DNA of 64,000 nucleotides from Ipomoea triloba (Eukaryota > Streptophyta > Magnoliopsida > Solanales > Convolvulaceae), in contig NC_044919.1 of the NCBI RefSeq assembly GCF_003576645.1, positions 36,258,006 through 36,322,005 of the forward strand, read 5' to 3'. Made by a program: the position numbers and the translations under genes. This document shows positions 1-11,835 of this stretch, one piece after another. Below the pieces are notes generated by a model that had not been told where the DNA came from, made no database searches, and saw only the letters and a list, made by a program, of their open reading frames with translations. Position 1 is the first letter of the stretch. Each line of letters begins with the position of its first letter.

Positions 1-2150
1 TGTCTTTGAAGCCAATAAAAAGGATATGCAATTTGTGCACCTCCTATTAATGCCTATTGAGTATTATTCACTATTCAGTGAGATTAATTTATTTGGGTGG
101 AACCTAATGCCTTGATCACTTTGTGAATTTAAAGAAAAAAAGAACACAGGAAAAAAGGTAAATGTTTTGAGGGGAAAGCTTTTGTGTTGTAAAAGGCTTT
201 CCAATTTGTAGTTAGTATTGGTGGAAAATGTTTTAGATACTGTTTTCAAATGCTCACTTTACAGTAGAGTTTACTCAAAGTAACTGTAAAATCTCAAATA
301 AACCATATTCGCCTTACCCAAGGGAAAAAACAAAAGAAACCAAATATCAAGTTACTGACAAACAAATACACCCATAAACAAAGAAGAAACTAATTTGAAT
401 GTGGTCATATTTCAGCATTACTAGTTACTAATGATGTATAATGTATTATAGATTGGAACTATTTTAAGCCCCAGATGTGGAAACCATAAATTCCTACTTT
501 AACAGTTAGATTTTGCCATGGAAAGTTGAAACCATTGCCATAAGCTGGTGCAGAAAAGAGTATACAAGCCATAATCTTCATTGCTATAACGAACAGATGT
601 TTCTTTCTCTCTTTAATTTTCTTTTCTCTATTAATATCCCCTCTTAGAAAAATACTCGGTCAAACACTGGCAATTGCATCTCCATACACCCAGACCGGAG
701 AATTTTCTTTTTATGCTGTATTTAACCGCTATATATGTGTGTGTTCGTGGTTGTATCCATATGGATCTGTCATTGCTGCATTAGTAGTTCATCCCTGTAA
801 CCCTGTTGCAAGCTTAAAGGGTAACTACCTCAATTTATAACTTTGTCACAGCCTTAATTTTCTTGAAATCACATTTAGATTATGAAGGTTTGTGCTTGCG
901 GAGATCAGATCTGGAAAAGCTAGGGCTTGAAGTTGTGTACAGAAGTTGTGCTTAGATCTATCTGAGAAAACAAAGAAATTCATTGAATAATAATTTCTGA
1001 AATCCTTACACGAACCATAGCCGAAATAAAAGGAAAACACACAAAGGAATCTACACTAAATCCCTAGGCTAGCGGGTTGACGTAGATTTTCTCAGCTGGA
1101 GTAATCTGCCATGATTTCTCCAGCTCCAACGAACAGGTGCAGAATGACATTTTGGATTTCTTAGACTAACAGCTCTATAATCTAAGTCAGCCTTAAACAA
1201 TGCCATCTTCATTAGTGGAAAGTGGAAACCCTCTTAAGCTTTGGCATTATTCTGGCTTTGTTTTTGTCTCATGCATGCACAAAGGGCTTGTTCTGGATAA
1301 ATCAAATAAGAACAATCAATTTGCACATAGTTTGTGATGAGATTCAAACCCAGCAAGTCCGATGTTCATTATTGGTTCTAGAAGGCCCAATAATGAGAGT
1401 CCACGAAGACCTTCAAAATAATACTCATATATGGATCCCAAGTTGAGTGCAGTATGGTATGACCCATCAAGACCATCTCAAAATAGCTTGATATGGAATG
1501 AAGAATCATGCCCCTTTAATTCTGATGTTTATTCCTTTAATTTATGTTTGACTTTTCCTATTTAGTACTTTTTCATTCCCTTCTTCTCCCAAAAGGTTGA
1601 ATCCCCAACCCCAAGGGCCCCTCACACCCCGGCCCGTCAGAGTAGTTGGAAGGATGTAAATCACGGTAACTCAGTAGCTCAGCAGAAAGGGCCAAATGCA
1701 AGTGCTCACAAGGGATCTACCCACTTTGAGCATAATCCCCATAACTGCCGCTGCTGAGTTTTAAACCTTGGTCTCTTCTTTCAAATACTGCCTACTTAAC
1801 GAGTGAGCTATAAATAGAAGTCTTTCGACCTTTTTCAATTGGTTGTTGAATTGATTTACTTGAAGCCTTATTTGTCTTATTTTGTTCATCTTTTCTCCAT
1901 GAGAGGTGAGAGAGAGAATTAAATGTTATTCTTGAGATGAGAATAATGAAGCTCTTGTGAGATTTAAGAACTTATTTCGCCTGAAAGGGTTGAGTGAGAG
2001 ACACCAGCTTTCTTGGAGTATGGTAATTGTTGCATTAATTTCTTGCTATGATGTGGTTATGCCAATGTTCTAAAGCTACCTGAACATGAACTTCTTTCAA
2101 AATCACATTCTCGATAAATGAGAAAACATCAACTTTCTTTCTTTGAACAG
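1..2150. other. Upstream sequence with no assignable gene
   Basis: The stretch is AT-rich and its open frames are short (the longest about 74 codons) with no recognisable domain. It probably includes introns or upstream parts of the gene whose last two exons begin at 2151, because an acceptor-like tract (ttctttgaacag) ends at 2150. I could not find a preceding exon with certainty. Around 1600-1810 the composition becomes richer in GC and looks like an old repeat, but I cannot classify it. Confidence 0.4.
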
Positions 2151-2644
2151 ATAGGGAAGCTGCTGACAGAAGGAAATTAGTAAGCAAATGGCATCCAACA
2201 ACTAAGGGGACCCTCAGACGCAATTACCGGGTTCCATCAAAATCTGAAGGGAGACGCCTTCTCAGAGCTGTTGCTTCCTTACTATCAGATGATGACCATT
2301 TTAGAGATGCCACTTCTCACAAGGTAATACAAAATTTTAGGCTTCCATTTTCTTTACTACTTTGCTTCGATTTCACATTACTGAAAAAAAAACAGTGATT
2401 TGTTATCCAATCAGTCAAAATATTACATACAGAACTCCTCGTTTTGTAGGGTTGTCAGATAAGGAGGGAGAGTGCTCATGGAGAAAGCGTGTGTTGCAAC
2501 AACGTGAGAGCTCTGTTCGATGAGCTCCCAACCCCGCACCTAATTGTAGAGATCACGCCTTTCCCTTCCGGACCTCTAACAGAAAACGACTATACCAAAG
2601 CGGAGAAATTGGAGAGGGTCCTGAGATCTGGCCCTTCTGTTTGA
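2151..2644 (+). CDS. 3' end (last two exons) of an unrecognised conserved plant protein gene
   Basis: Two exons read as one continuous frame. Exon A is 2151-2323, preceded by an AG acceptor and followed by a GT donor (aag|gtaata). The intron is 2324-2449. Exon B is 2450-2644 and ends with TGA. Together they encode about 121 residues that look strongly protein-like: a basic start (RRKLVSKWHP), a stretch with NYRVPSKSEGRRLL, an acidic SLLSDDDHF, then CQIRRESAHGESVCC and ALFDELPTPH, ending in VLRSGPSV. Dense charged residues, a phase-0 junction and absence of stops make this a real gene end. I do not recognise the family and assign no function; the Cys pair and His residues could be structural. 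The 5' exons lie in or before the first 2.1 kb. The sense of the reading is certain, the identity is not. Confidence 0.72.
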
Positions 2645-3364
2645 AGAACAGCCAGTGTGTTAAAAACTCTTTGGTGTGTAGTGTTCATTTCAATCACTCT
2701 GTATATATCCATATCTAGCATCAAAACCCCTTAACCAGGATACAATTTGGGGATGTTAACTATCTTTAACAATTACCATGATGAATCACATCAATTCCTA
2801 GTTTTCTGTTGTTCCTAATTAGTTGTCTGTCTCTCCCCTGGCAAAAGCAAACGGATAAAATATAGACTACCCATTAGTAGGATACAATTAACAGATCAAA
2901 GGTAGGTAGGATCAACTCTGGCAAATTATACCCTGGACCATGTGGAGTTTGGTCCAAATTGACATTCAGATTATGTGTTTGCAGTTAATATATTATGTCT
3001 TGCAAATAAATTGAATGCCCATAATATGTGTTTGCAGTTAATATATTATGTCTTGCAAATAAATTGAATGCCCATAATATGTTAACTACATGTACATAAT
3101 GGAAGTGTTTGGTAAATAGTTGTTAACTGATTGGGTCAGTAGGTTTGACTAGTTGATAGCATTTGTGTTTGGTAAATTAGCTGTTAGTTGATAGTTGGCA
3201 AAATGATTTTTTCAAAAAGCTAATCAAAAGTAGCTTTTTGAATTTTAATATTTTGGAGCAATAAATTGTTACAAAAAGCTACTCTAAAAAAACTAATTAA
3301 TCAAACACTCATATCGATTGTTTAATCAAGTCAAGCAGCTTATAGCCTAATAGTGGTCAAATAA
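2645..3364. other. 3' flank and older MITE copy
   Basis: After the stop at 2644 the sequence is AT-rich and non-coding. From about 3100 it carries words typical of the MITE family found intact at 3365-3654 (gtgtttggtaaa, caaaaagct, gtggtcaaataa), so it appears to be an older diverged copy into which the younger one inserted; its other end resumes after 3654. Confidence 0.4.
2971..3076. repeat. 53-bp direct tandem duplication
   Basis: Two adjacent copies of a 53-base unit (beginning tatgtgtttgcagttaa and ending aatgcccata) are nearly identical. They lie just downstream of the gene end at 2644. No coding potential. Confidence 0.85.
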
Positions 3365-3654
3365 GGCCCTGTTTGGTAAATAATCAGCCTATCAGCTAAT
3401 TTTGGCTTATTTGACTACTATTAGTTGTTCGGTTAATAAGCTTTTTGTAACTCCAAAATACTAAAATTCAAAACGCTACTCAAAGCAGCCTTTTAAATTA
3501 GCTTTTTGAGAAAAGAAATTATACCAAACAGCTATCAGCTAACAGCTAATTTTACTAAACAACTTTCTACAATCAGCCAATGTTATCAACTAATCATACT
3601 TTCTAACTCAATCAGCTAACTCAGTCAGCCAACAACCATTTACCAAACAGGGCC
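3365..3654. mobile_element. MITE, hAT-like ends (GGCCCTGTTTGGTAAAT)
   Basis: A 290-bp element bounded by inverted ends ggccctgtttggtaaat and its complement atttaccaaacagggcc. It is non-coding. A second family member in opposite orientation lies at 18711-19000. It is flanked on both sides by the 17-bp direct repeat taatagtggtcaaataa (3348-3364 and 3656-3672), longer than the 8 bp usual for hAT elements, and sits inside an older copy of the same family. The superfamily assignment is inference from the terminal sequence. Confidence 0.75.
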
Positions 3655-3672
3655 TTAATAGTGGTCAAATAA

Positions 3673-5299
3673 GCCAAAATTTGTTGATAAGCTAATTAAC
3701 AGACACAAATTAAATGCAGACAGATAATTTTGGATTGTATCGTGGACACTGGTTCATGATATAACAATTGGATCAACTCTCTCCAACCCCTGTTTGCTGC
3801 ATTCAATTCTATAACATAGTCTAGATGTCTGAATATTTATTAACACAGAGATGTCCTTCATGGAATCATGGCAATGCAGGGTTGTCCATGGAACCCACCA
3901 AGATATACACAGTTAACTAACTTGTATAAGGTCCCAAACCAAACATGGATGTAGACATGGACCAACTTGGTACCAAGAACTAATGTTCCGACCGGTTTAT
4001 ATGCAACCCATCAAGATTGATTTTGGGTCTGTACCATCAATTCACAAGTAATGGAATGGTCGCTTGGACCTTAAATACAAGTAACTCCGATCCACGGGCC
4101 AGGACAACTTGATTGTTTTGATGGCAGTTTATACAATTATTATATAGAGTTAATTATCGAAATGGTTCATTGATTATAGCGAAATTACCAATTTGATGTA
4201 TAAGGGAACAACAACGAGCTAGAGTGAATCAAGTGTCCTCTAGCTATGCTTGGGGTTGGTGTGCATCACTATGTATGAAGTGATTGTGTAACATATAAAT
4301 AATCAAAATTTTTTACATAAAAGTGCATGCAAGTCTCAATTTTTCGATAATTGACATAATTGATCACAACCAAGCCAATTCAATTTCGATTTATTATATA
4401 TGTATAATCCGTTGGTTATGCGATTTAAAAAACAACCATTGCTTAATCAATTTTTAGTCGGTTATTGACCGTAATCAACTAATGTACACTGCTAATTTAC
4501 CTTTAAAAAAAAAAAAGAATCTAGCTGGCTTTAAATGTTAATGTTTGGGACTAGCAGGTTGAGCGATAGGGATGGAAGGTAGCCACCAATGCAGATCAGA
4601 GATGCCGTTCTCACAAGGGCACACGCTAATCATACCATTGGGACACTGTTGCGTTGTTAATTAGTTGGATCGGAGAGGGATCGATCTTGAATTGGATTCC
4701 ACCATGCACCCGCCACGTATATTCCATATTTTACACGATAAACCACTCAACTTCAATTCTACACATTAACTTCCTTACAACGTGTTAGGATCAAAGGGTT
4801 TTTAATTGCAACTTTATTTCTTTGTATACTGTCACATTTTCGAGAGGTATGGTGCTGAATTTGACCTTTCACCGGCCTTCACTCAATTAACAATCTAATA
4901 TCCACTAATTGATGGATTTAGCCCATTACATGCCTCCACCCAAGACAATATAACCATTATAGTCAAGATGGAATGGAATGGGTGGTACCATGGGAAGATT
5001 ACCGATCTTTAATTTCCAGCTCCCACAACCGATATTGTCTAGGTTTTTTGAATTCATGAGACATTTCCAACCAAGTTGATTGAACAGTTAGGCCGATATT
5101 ACAAGACTTCAAATTCAACACTATGTGAAAGTTGTAACACTTACCACTATTACATTATTATAATATTGGTAGATATTATAATAATAAAGGTAATATATTA
5201 TTTTGGTGCATTACTTCCATATAATCATTAGTTAATTAAGGTAAATAACTAATGGTGATTGCAAGAGTAATTAGGGAAAAGATACATTACCATATTGAT
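3673..5299. other. Intergenic AT-rich spacer
   Basis: No frame with coding character and no well-bounded repeat was seen. It holds the end of the older MITE (to about 3720), short poly-A runs near 4505 and otherwise low-complexity AT-rich DNA. Confidence 0.45.
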
Positions 5300-5302
5300 G
5301 GC

Positions 5303-5507
5303 ATATGGATAGTATAAATAAAGCCTTTTGGTCCTCTCACTCTTAACGATTCATTCCTCATACACCATCAAGAGAGGGTTGAGAAAGTGAGAGAATACTC
5401 ATACACCATCAAGAGAGGGTTGAGAAAGTGAGAGAAACAGTACTGTTACTCTGTTGCAGTAGTCCCGTGATTACACAACCTTCTTCAATTGGAAGCTATG
5501 GCTGGAG
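5303..5507 (+). promoter_or_regulatory. Possible promoter, 5' leader and first mini-exon
   Basis: A TATA-like box (tagtataaata, about 5307-5317) is followed by a leader of about 180 bases containing a roughly 42-bp tandem duplication (actcatacaccatcaagaga repeated near 5357 and 5398) and then ATGGCTGGAG at 5498-5507 directly before a good donor (gttagt). This arrangement resembles a plant 5' UTR with a very short coding exon. I found no matching second exon downstream, so it may be a broken gene or chance. Confidence 0.25.
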
Positions 5508-5849
5508 GTTAGTATTTTAATAGATCCGTATATCACGTGTTTATGTTATTACGTGATTTATATGCTTACAAAAGTTGTATATTGACATTTTTTATATTGA
5601 CGGTCAATTATTAATAACCTAGATTAGTTTATACTTTCTTGTAGTTCTTTATTAGCTAGAGCCACAACGTGAGTATTCACTTTTGAGTAAGGACTTCACA
5701 CGTTTTTGTAAATCAAATGTTGAATGAATTCATGGGCAGGCTACAGCATATGTCATTCATGTATTATAATATATATGTACAACAAGTCGGTCTAACTTTG
5801 CATATGCTCGTAGATTTGTAATCATATAAACAAACAATTTCTCATCATA

Positions 5850-6010
5850 TATGCTTGGGGTCGGTTCCCTCAAACCCGGCCAGAAAATATGTAAGAGAAG
5901 CAATAACAAATGTATGTACTGAATACGATGTTGACATTGAGCAAATCAAGGAACAGCAATTCGATAGGCAGTCAAGAAAATTCCAAGAAATTAAACTTTT
6001 ATTCATCTAA
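5850..6010 (+). pseudogene. Possible orphan exon remnant
   Basis: One frame is open for about 50 codons through an otherwise stop-rich region and reads protein-like, including KYVREAITNVCTEYDVDIEQ, before stopping at about 6009. There is no start codon and no clear acceptor at its beginning. It could be an exon of the gene suggested at 5498, a degenerate gene fragment, or chance. Function unknown. Confidence 0.2.
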
Positions 6011-7910
6011 TATATATGTTTTTTTTTAGAATCATCTAAGATATATGTTACGAGCTATATCACATAATTTAGCAACTTGTAATCTTAACTAATAAAAAAT
6101 TACAAAAGATAAATTGATTTAGATCACAGAAAATTAAACTTAAAACTTATTTACCAAATTAAAAGTTCATCTAATTAAGTGTAAAGTTGACCCAAATATT
6201 ATATTTTTACTTGGATTCCACCAATAGGTAATGTAGAATGCATTAATAAGTAATTTAAAATGGTTAGGCAATGATTATGATCAATGAAAAAGAGCAAGCC
6301 CAACATATCAATTTTAATTTGAGTGAGATCGTCTTATAATTTATCTTAAATAATTTTAGAACTTCTTAGCTCGTTGTCTGGTAGGTGAAAAGTTCTATTT
6401 ATAGTAGTTTTATACACATATAAGGTTTTATTAGTAAGTTCCTTGATCAAGAGTAATAGACTATCATACTAGATTAAGTGGTTTATCCTTATTTGAAAAC
6501 CAATGTATTTTATTTTGGAAAATTAGATATTTTGGTATATAAAATGATTATTTGTCAGGCATAGTTTTGAGTGGGATCTACTTTTAATTTGAGTCATGCC
6601 AAACGGATATATAATAAGTGAATGATGAATTGATTTCAAATACACATTTGAGTTGGGACAAATAGAGTTGTGAAGAGTTTGAAGGAATTTTTGTCCCACA
6701 TTGTGGATTGCACTAATATATATAAAATTCCCTTTAGTTTGAATTGTATAGCTTAGAAATTCTTTCTCGCGTACTAAGTGCAAATGTTACTTCTCTCGAC
6801 ACAACAATGAAGATGAGTCTTGTTATATTAAAATTAAGAACAAAAACCTAATTAAATTATAATAATATATAGTACGCAGAAAGCGGATTGTATTTATTTT
6901 ATACTTTTTCAACTTAAAGAATCAATGTTCCTACAACCGGAGTTCGATCATGTGACTACTAATTTAAAAAAATAACAGATATACAATCACGTTACATAGT
7001 AATCGATAGAAATCACATTATATTAATTACGGAGTATATGTTTATGATTGAAAATGTAGATGGGGTGTGTCTTATTTAATTTTAATTTTAAGACGCTAGT
7101 ACGAAGGCTACGTAGCACCTACTATTTAATGCAAACTTTCTAGAAATCAATTTCTGTAGCAAGTTTAAGAATTGTACCACCTCAAGCCCCATGTACAATG
7201 TGTATATTTCAGTAGTGCACTTAACGTTGGGATGTGTTGTATTTATGAATGATCTGTGGTGCACCTATGAGAGTCTTGTGGTGCATGCATCCTTGCTTTT
7301 ATATACTCTGTATATGTATATATATATATCACTGAGTCACCGAAATTTACCAATTTACGGTCAGATTGAGGTGTGGGGTTTTAACGAGAGAGATTTGCCT
7401 TTATGTGAGCAAGATTAATAGGGTGTTATATAATCTCATTAATGACATTGAGAAAAGAAAACTGAGACGAATATGAGTGGAACACGTAAAAGGGATAAAG
7501 ATAGAGACGTGCATGAAGAGAATTGAGAAGGTAGTGTTAGAAGTGAATTGAATGTGGAGCATGGATTGGACCTCTGATGCTGTACTCCAACTTCCAATTT
7601 TACAACCTCTCTTATTATTTAAGCTGCAATTAATACACTACATCATCATTTTCATTTGCTTTGTGGCTACTTTCTAGCTAGCCGCAGCTTCTGAAAAGTT
7701 TCAATTCTCTAGGAGAAAATAATACTTATTTTTTTAAGCGATGAGTAAAATTTTGTCACATATTTTAATTTATTAAAAATAAAAATTATAATTCATTTCA
7801 TTTTATTATGCTAATCAAAGTACATTACTTCAATAGAGTCAAAATAAGGAAGAGCCCGTATGGACAGTTCAGTTGGTCAGTAAGACAAAATCTAGCACAA
7901 CACAATTACA
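6011..7910. other. Intergenic AT-rich spacer
   Basis: Short open frames only, none with family resemblance. The segment near 6600-6760 has a word common in plant LTRs (gtcccacattg) and may be a retroelement scrap. Nothing else can be supported. Confidence 0.4.
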
Positions 7911-8111
7911 GGGCGTTTGGTTGGGAGGAGGGAATTAGGGGAAAAAGAATTGTAATTCGGTGGAATTGTAATTCAATGAATAATGTAGGAATTGAAATTA
8001 CAGTGTTTGGTATGCAGGAATAGGAGTACAGGGAATTGAAAGGTAAGAAGCGACAGAATGACTAAAATGCCCTTATGTCGTAGTAGTAATAATAATAATA
8101 ATAATTCTTTC

Positions 8112-8147
<36 letters not shown>

Positions 8148-8153
8148 TCTTTC

Positions 8154-8198
<45 letters not shown>

Positions 8199-8216
8199 TC
8201 TTTTAATAATAATAAT

Positions 8217-8247
<31 letters not shown>

Positions 8248-8400
8248 TTTGAAATTTTTTTTTAAAAAAAAGACAAAGGATTGGGAGGAGGGGCAAAATG
8301 GTCTTTACACCAATATAAATGTCCCTTCTCTCCACCGGTACCCCATGAATTGTAATTCACCATTTTGAGGGAATTGCAATTCCCTCCAACCAAACACCGT
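7911..8400. mobile_element. MITE with GCGTTTGGTTGG ends and an internal (AAT)n tract
   Basis: The left end gggcgtttggttgggagg pairs with the right end, whose complement reads acggtgtttggttggaggg; inside each end further words (gaattgtaattc) recur in both orientations. The centre is a long AAT microsatellite. A related element, also with trinucleotide repeats, flanks the LINE at about 27770-30250. Non-coding, non-autonomous. Confidence 0.7.
8083..8247. repeat. (AAT)n microsatellite, interrupted
   Basis: Several runs of the AAT trinucleotide are separated by the short unit ttctttcaat or ttcttttaat, so the array itself is a higher-order repeat. It forms the core of the enclosing MITE. Confidence 0.9.
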
Positions 8401-8570
8401 AGTTCTCAAGATGGTCACTCAACTATACTAACAACTTAATTAGAGGTCAAATGCGACTATGTATACTAGATACATATACTATAGGGAGATATATATTGCA
8501 TTATATTATTTATTTGCTTCACAAGAGTTCTACCCTCATCATCTTTCTTGGAAAAAACTTTTTTTTAAGG

Positions 8571-9010
8571 GGGTGTTTGGTTGGATGGAAAATCTTTTCC
8601 ATGGAAAAGATTTTCCATGAAGTGGAGGAAAATGTGATTTTCCATTGTTTGGTTGGATGGAAAATGTTTTCTATTGGAACTTGAGTTCCCAAAAGTTAAG
8701 GAAAACAAATTCTTAGTTGGAAGGTGGTATTTTGTTTTCCATGGAGTTTGGGAAGAAAGTTTGAGCAAGTAGACTATTTTACCCTCATCAATAATAATAT
8801 AATATATTATCACTGATAATTGTTAAGGGCATATTGGTCTTTATATTCATAATTCCTTACCATTCTAAATCCAACCAAACAATGGAATTCATATTCCTAA
8901 TAATTTCTTTTCCACCAACCAAACAATGGAATCTATTTTCCTAGTAATTTGTTTTCCATGGAACTTGAATTCCATTTCCATCAAATATTTTACTGCGAAC
9001 CAAACGGGCC
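8571..9010. mobile_element. MITE, TGTTTGGTTGGATGGAAAA family
   Basis: Left end gggtgtttggttggatgg and right end gcgaaccaaacgggcc are imperfect inverted repeats; the interior is made of repeated words around ttttccatgg in both orientations (gatggaaaatcttttccatgg near the left end, ttttccatggaacttg near the right). Another member, interrupted by a SINE, lies near 19080-19520. Non-coding. Confidence 0.65.
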
Positions 9011-10041
9011 GTAAAAAAAGAAAAAAAAAAGAAAAAGATCATTATCCTTTTGAATTGATTCCCCCATTTTCGGACTAGATAAATTATCATTATCGATCTT
9101 AGCTTGAATGATGAAACCCCTCACTGACAAGTTGTAAATACACAGACATATATAGCAAGCCAGTGAACATTCCCAAAGAGTGAAGGAAGAAAAGAGCTCC
9201 ATATATAGGAGTTGCCAAATTACTAATAAACTATACAATCATTCCTAATTATGACCTTCTTCATCAATTATTTATTAATAATAGCCCAGGTTCTTTGGTA
9301 ATTTAAAAAAAAATAGTTCAATCAATAGTGGCAATTTATATATTATCTTTCATTCGTTTTTTTTTTTTTTTTTCAAATCGAATAATTTTTACCATACATA
9401 CATATATTAGTCTTAGTCATTATGTTATATAGTATTATAAGAACTCGGGTATAGTTGTGGAAAATTAAACATCTAGAATTACTTTTGAAGTAACAAGCTA
9501 GGGAAAGTCGCAATTATTACTTCAGGGTGTGCACGTGATAAATTACGGCCCGTCTTGTAACTCTAGTCGGCAAAGGACTACAAAAAAAAATAAACTAACT
9601 TAAATTACTCATAGCTGATGAACTCAAAGTCAAAAAGATCAATAGACTGGTCCAGTTGAGTATCAAACCTGTAAGTTTGTAATTACGAAATCAACAGTCC
9701 TGAGCCAGCCAAAATGCCGCACACTTGGAATTACTTGGACAGATAATAACTATTATATATGACAAGACAATCACAATTAATTAAGTAATAATAAGTTTGT
9801 AATTAAAATTCATTGACATGTGATGTAGGTAGAGGAGAGTGTATAGTAGTGGAGGCTTTGGGAGCTAATTAACCACAAAGCAACATTTATGTCAATCTAT
9901 CTTTTCCCTCCCACCTCCCATCTTTCCAAATCAATAAATATGTGTCACAAGCGTAGCATAAAAAAGCAAGGGGATCACCTCATTTCCCGTCCATCCTGAT
10001 CCTATCTCTTTACTTTGCCTAAACTTAAATTTCCCAATATA
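9011..10041. other. 5' flank of the lipid transfer protein gene
   Basis: AT-rich upstream DNA without a gene. A possible TATA-like element (caataaatatg, about 9931) lies roughly 110 bases before the start codon. A poly-T run stands at 9356-9374. Confidence 0.4.
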
Positions 10042-11784
10042 ATGGATCCTAAGATTTTGGCATGCCTCTTCTTGCTGCAGCTGCTGGTGTTGTTAGGTCC
10101 GGCGAGCTCGGACTTGGCCAAGGACAAGGACGAGTGCGCGGACAAGCTGGTCGCCCTTGGGCCGTGCCTGGGCTATGTTAACGGCGTGGCGAAGGCTCCC
10201 ACGCAGGACTGTTGTTCGGCGTTGAAGGGAGTGCTTGACAAGGGCAGGAAATGCCTGTGCTTGTTGGTGAAGGATAGCAATGATCCCAGCCTTGGCTTCA
10301 AGATTAATGCTACTCTTGCTTTAGGCCTCCCGGATAGGTGCAGTACACCAGCCAATATTTCCGAATGCCCTGGTAATTAAGTTTCATTATTGCCTCACCC
10401 ATCCCCACCCCACCCAACCACCACAACTCAATTGCAACTTCTACTCCTGGTTTAAGCTTGTTAGCTATGAACAACTTACCTAGGCTAGTTACCTCCTTAT
10501 GATTCTTTGTCGGTTAGGATCACAAGGCACGATTTAACCATCATTACACACTTTCGGATAGTGGCAGTTGGTATTCTTTATGATAAAAAAAAAACAATAA
10601 CTTGTTATTGGATATATATTGCAGAGCTCTTGAACTTGGCACCCAATTCACCAGACGCAAAGGTATTTCAAGACTTCGTCAACAGTGCTAAAGGAAGCAA
10701 TACCACTTCTCCAGCAGCTCCAGGTAAACAGACCAATACATGGCTTCTAGTCTACTCTTCAAACAAACCACAACTAATCACTTTATGAGAAAAAAAAAAG
10801 ACAATCATCAATAGCCTTACGGATAAAGATTATATATATACTCCGTATAATATAAGAGTTAATTGTATTTTTTTTCCTAAATTTATAAGTGTTCTCTACT
10901 TTTAGTCCTTATTTTTCAAAATATCATTATTTTGTTATAGTATTATTGTGACATGATCAATTGATCATTTTTTGTCATATGTCAACAAAATGTTTAAATG
11001 ACGTTAAATACAAGGTTGGTCTATTCAATTTTCAGTGTTAAGTCATTTTTATTTTTTAATCATATTTATATGGGTTATTCCACTTTTAGCTTTATGGCCA
11101 TTTTTATTCTTCTATCAACAAATTAAATATATTTAATTTAAATGACATTAAAAATTATATTGAATTATTAATCACTCAAAATTCTCATTTTTTCTTCTTG
11201 AGAATAAAACGGTTATCAATACATAAGCCTAAAAAAAACAAAAAGAAAGAATTGGCATTATCAAACTGAATAATCCATTTTAGTATCAAACTTCTTAGCT
11301 TACCACTTAAAAAAGGTCTTATTAATAAGGTTAGTTTATATACTGAAAACTTTTCAAGTTTAATCATCGTTTCTTTAATTTCAAGTTACACAAGAAATAA
11401 TTTTTTTTTTTTGAATACTACTAACTCTATTACAATGCAGTATACTTTCTCAACCTATTGAAGCAACTCGAACCCACCACCTCCCTTATAAAGGGAAGGG
11501 TTTGATGCCACTGGACTACAAGGTCCTTGGCAGAAACAAATTTAAATATATATAAATATAATAAAAATTAACAAGATCGACTAGCCCGAGTTAACTCGGC
11601 TAACTCTGCCAAATTGGGCGAGTTAACTCGGTAGAATTATACCGAGTCGACCGCCAACTTGGCCCAGTCGACTGAGTTAGGCGCTAGGCGGCCGCCTAGG
11701 GAGTAATTCGCCTCGGCATAGGAGCGCCTAGTGCTAGGCGGCTGATTTTTGCAATAGTGATTGCAATAGAGTTAATAGTACTCA

Positions 11785-11835
<51 letters not shown>

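Noticed and set aside
4590..4625. Phrase agagatgccgttctcacaagg similar to the gene exon at 2303-2323
   Set aside because: The similarity covers only about 20 bases and does not extend, so it may be chance.
7191..7418. 75-codon open frame
   Set aside because: Low-complexity composition, no domain, no splice or promoter context.
8083..8247. CRISPR-like array of repeats and spacers
   Set aside because: It is a trinucleotide microsatellite with a short recurring spacer in a plant MITE.
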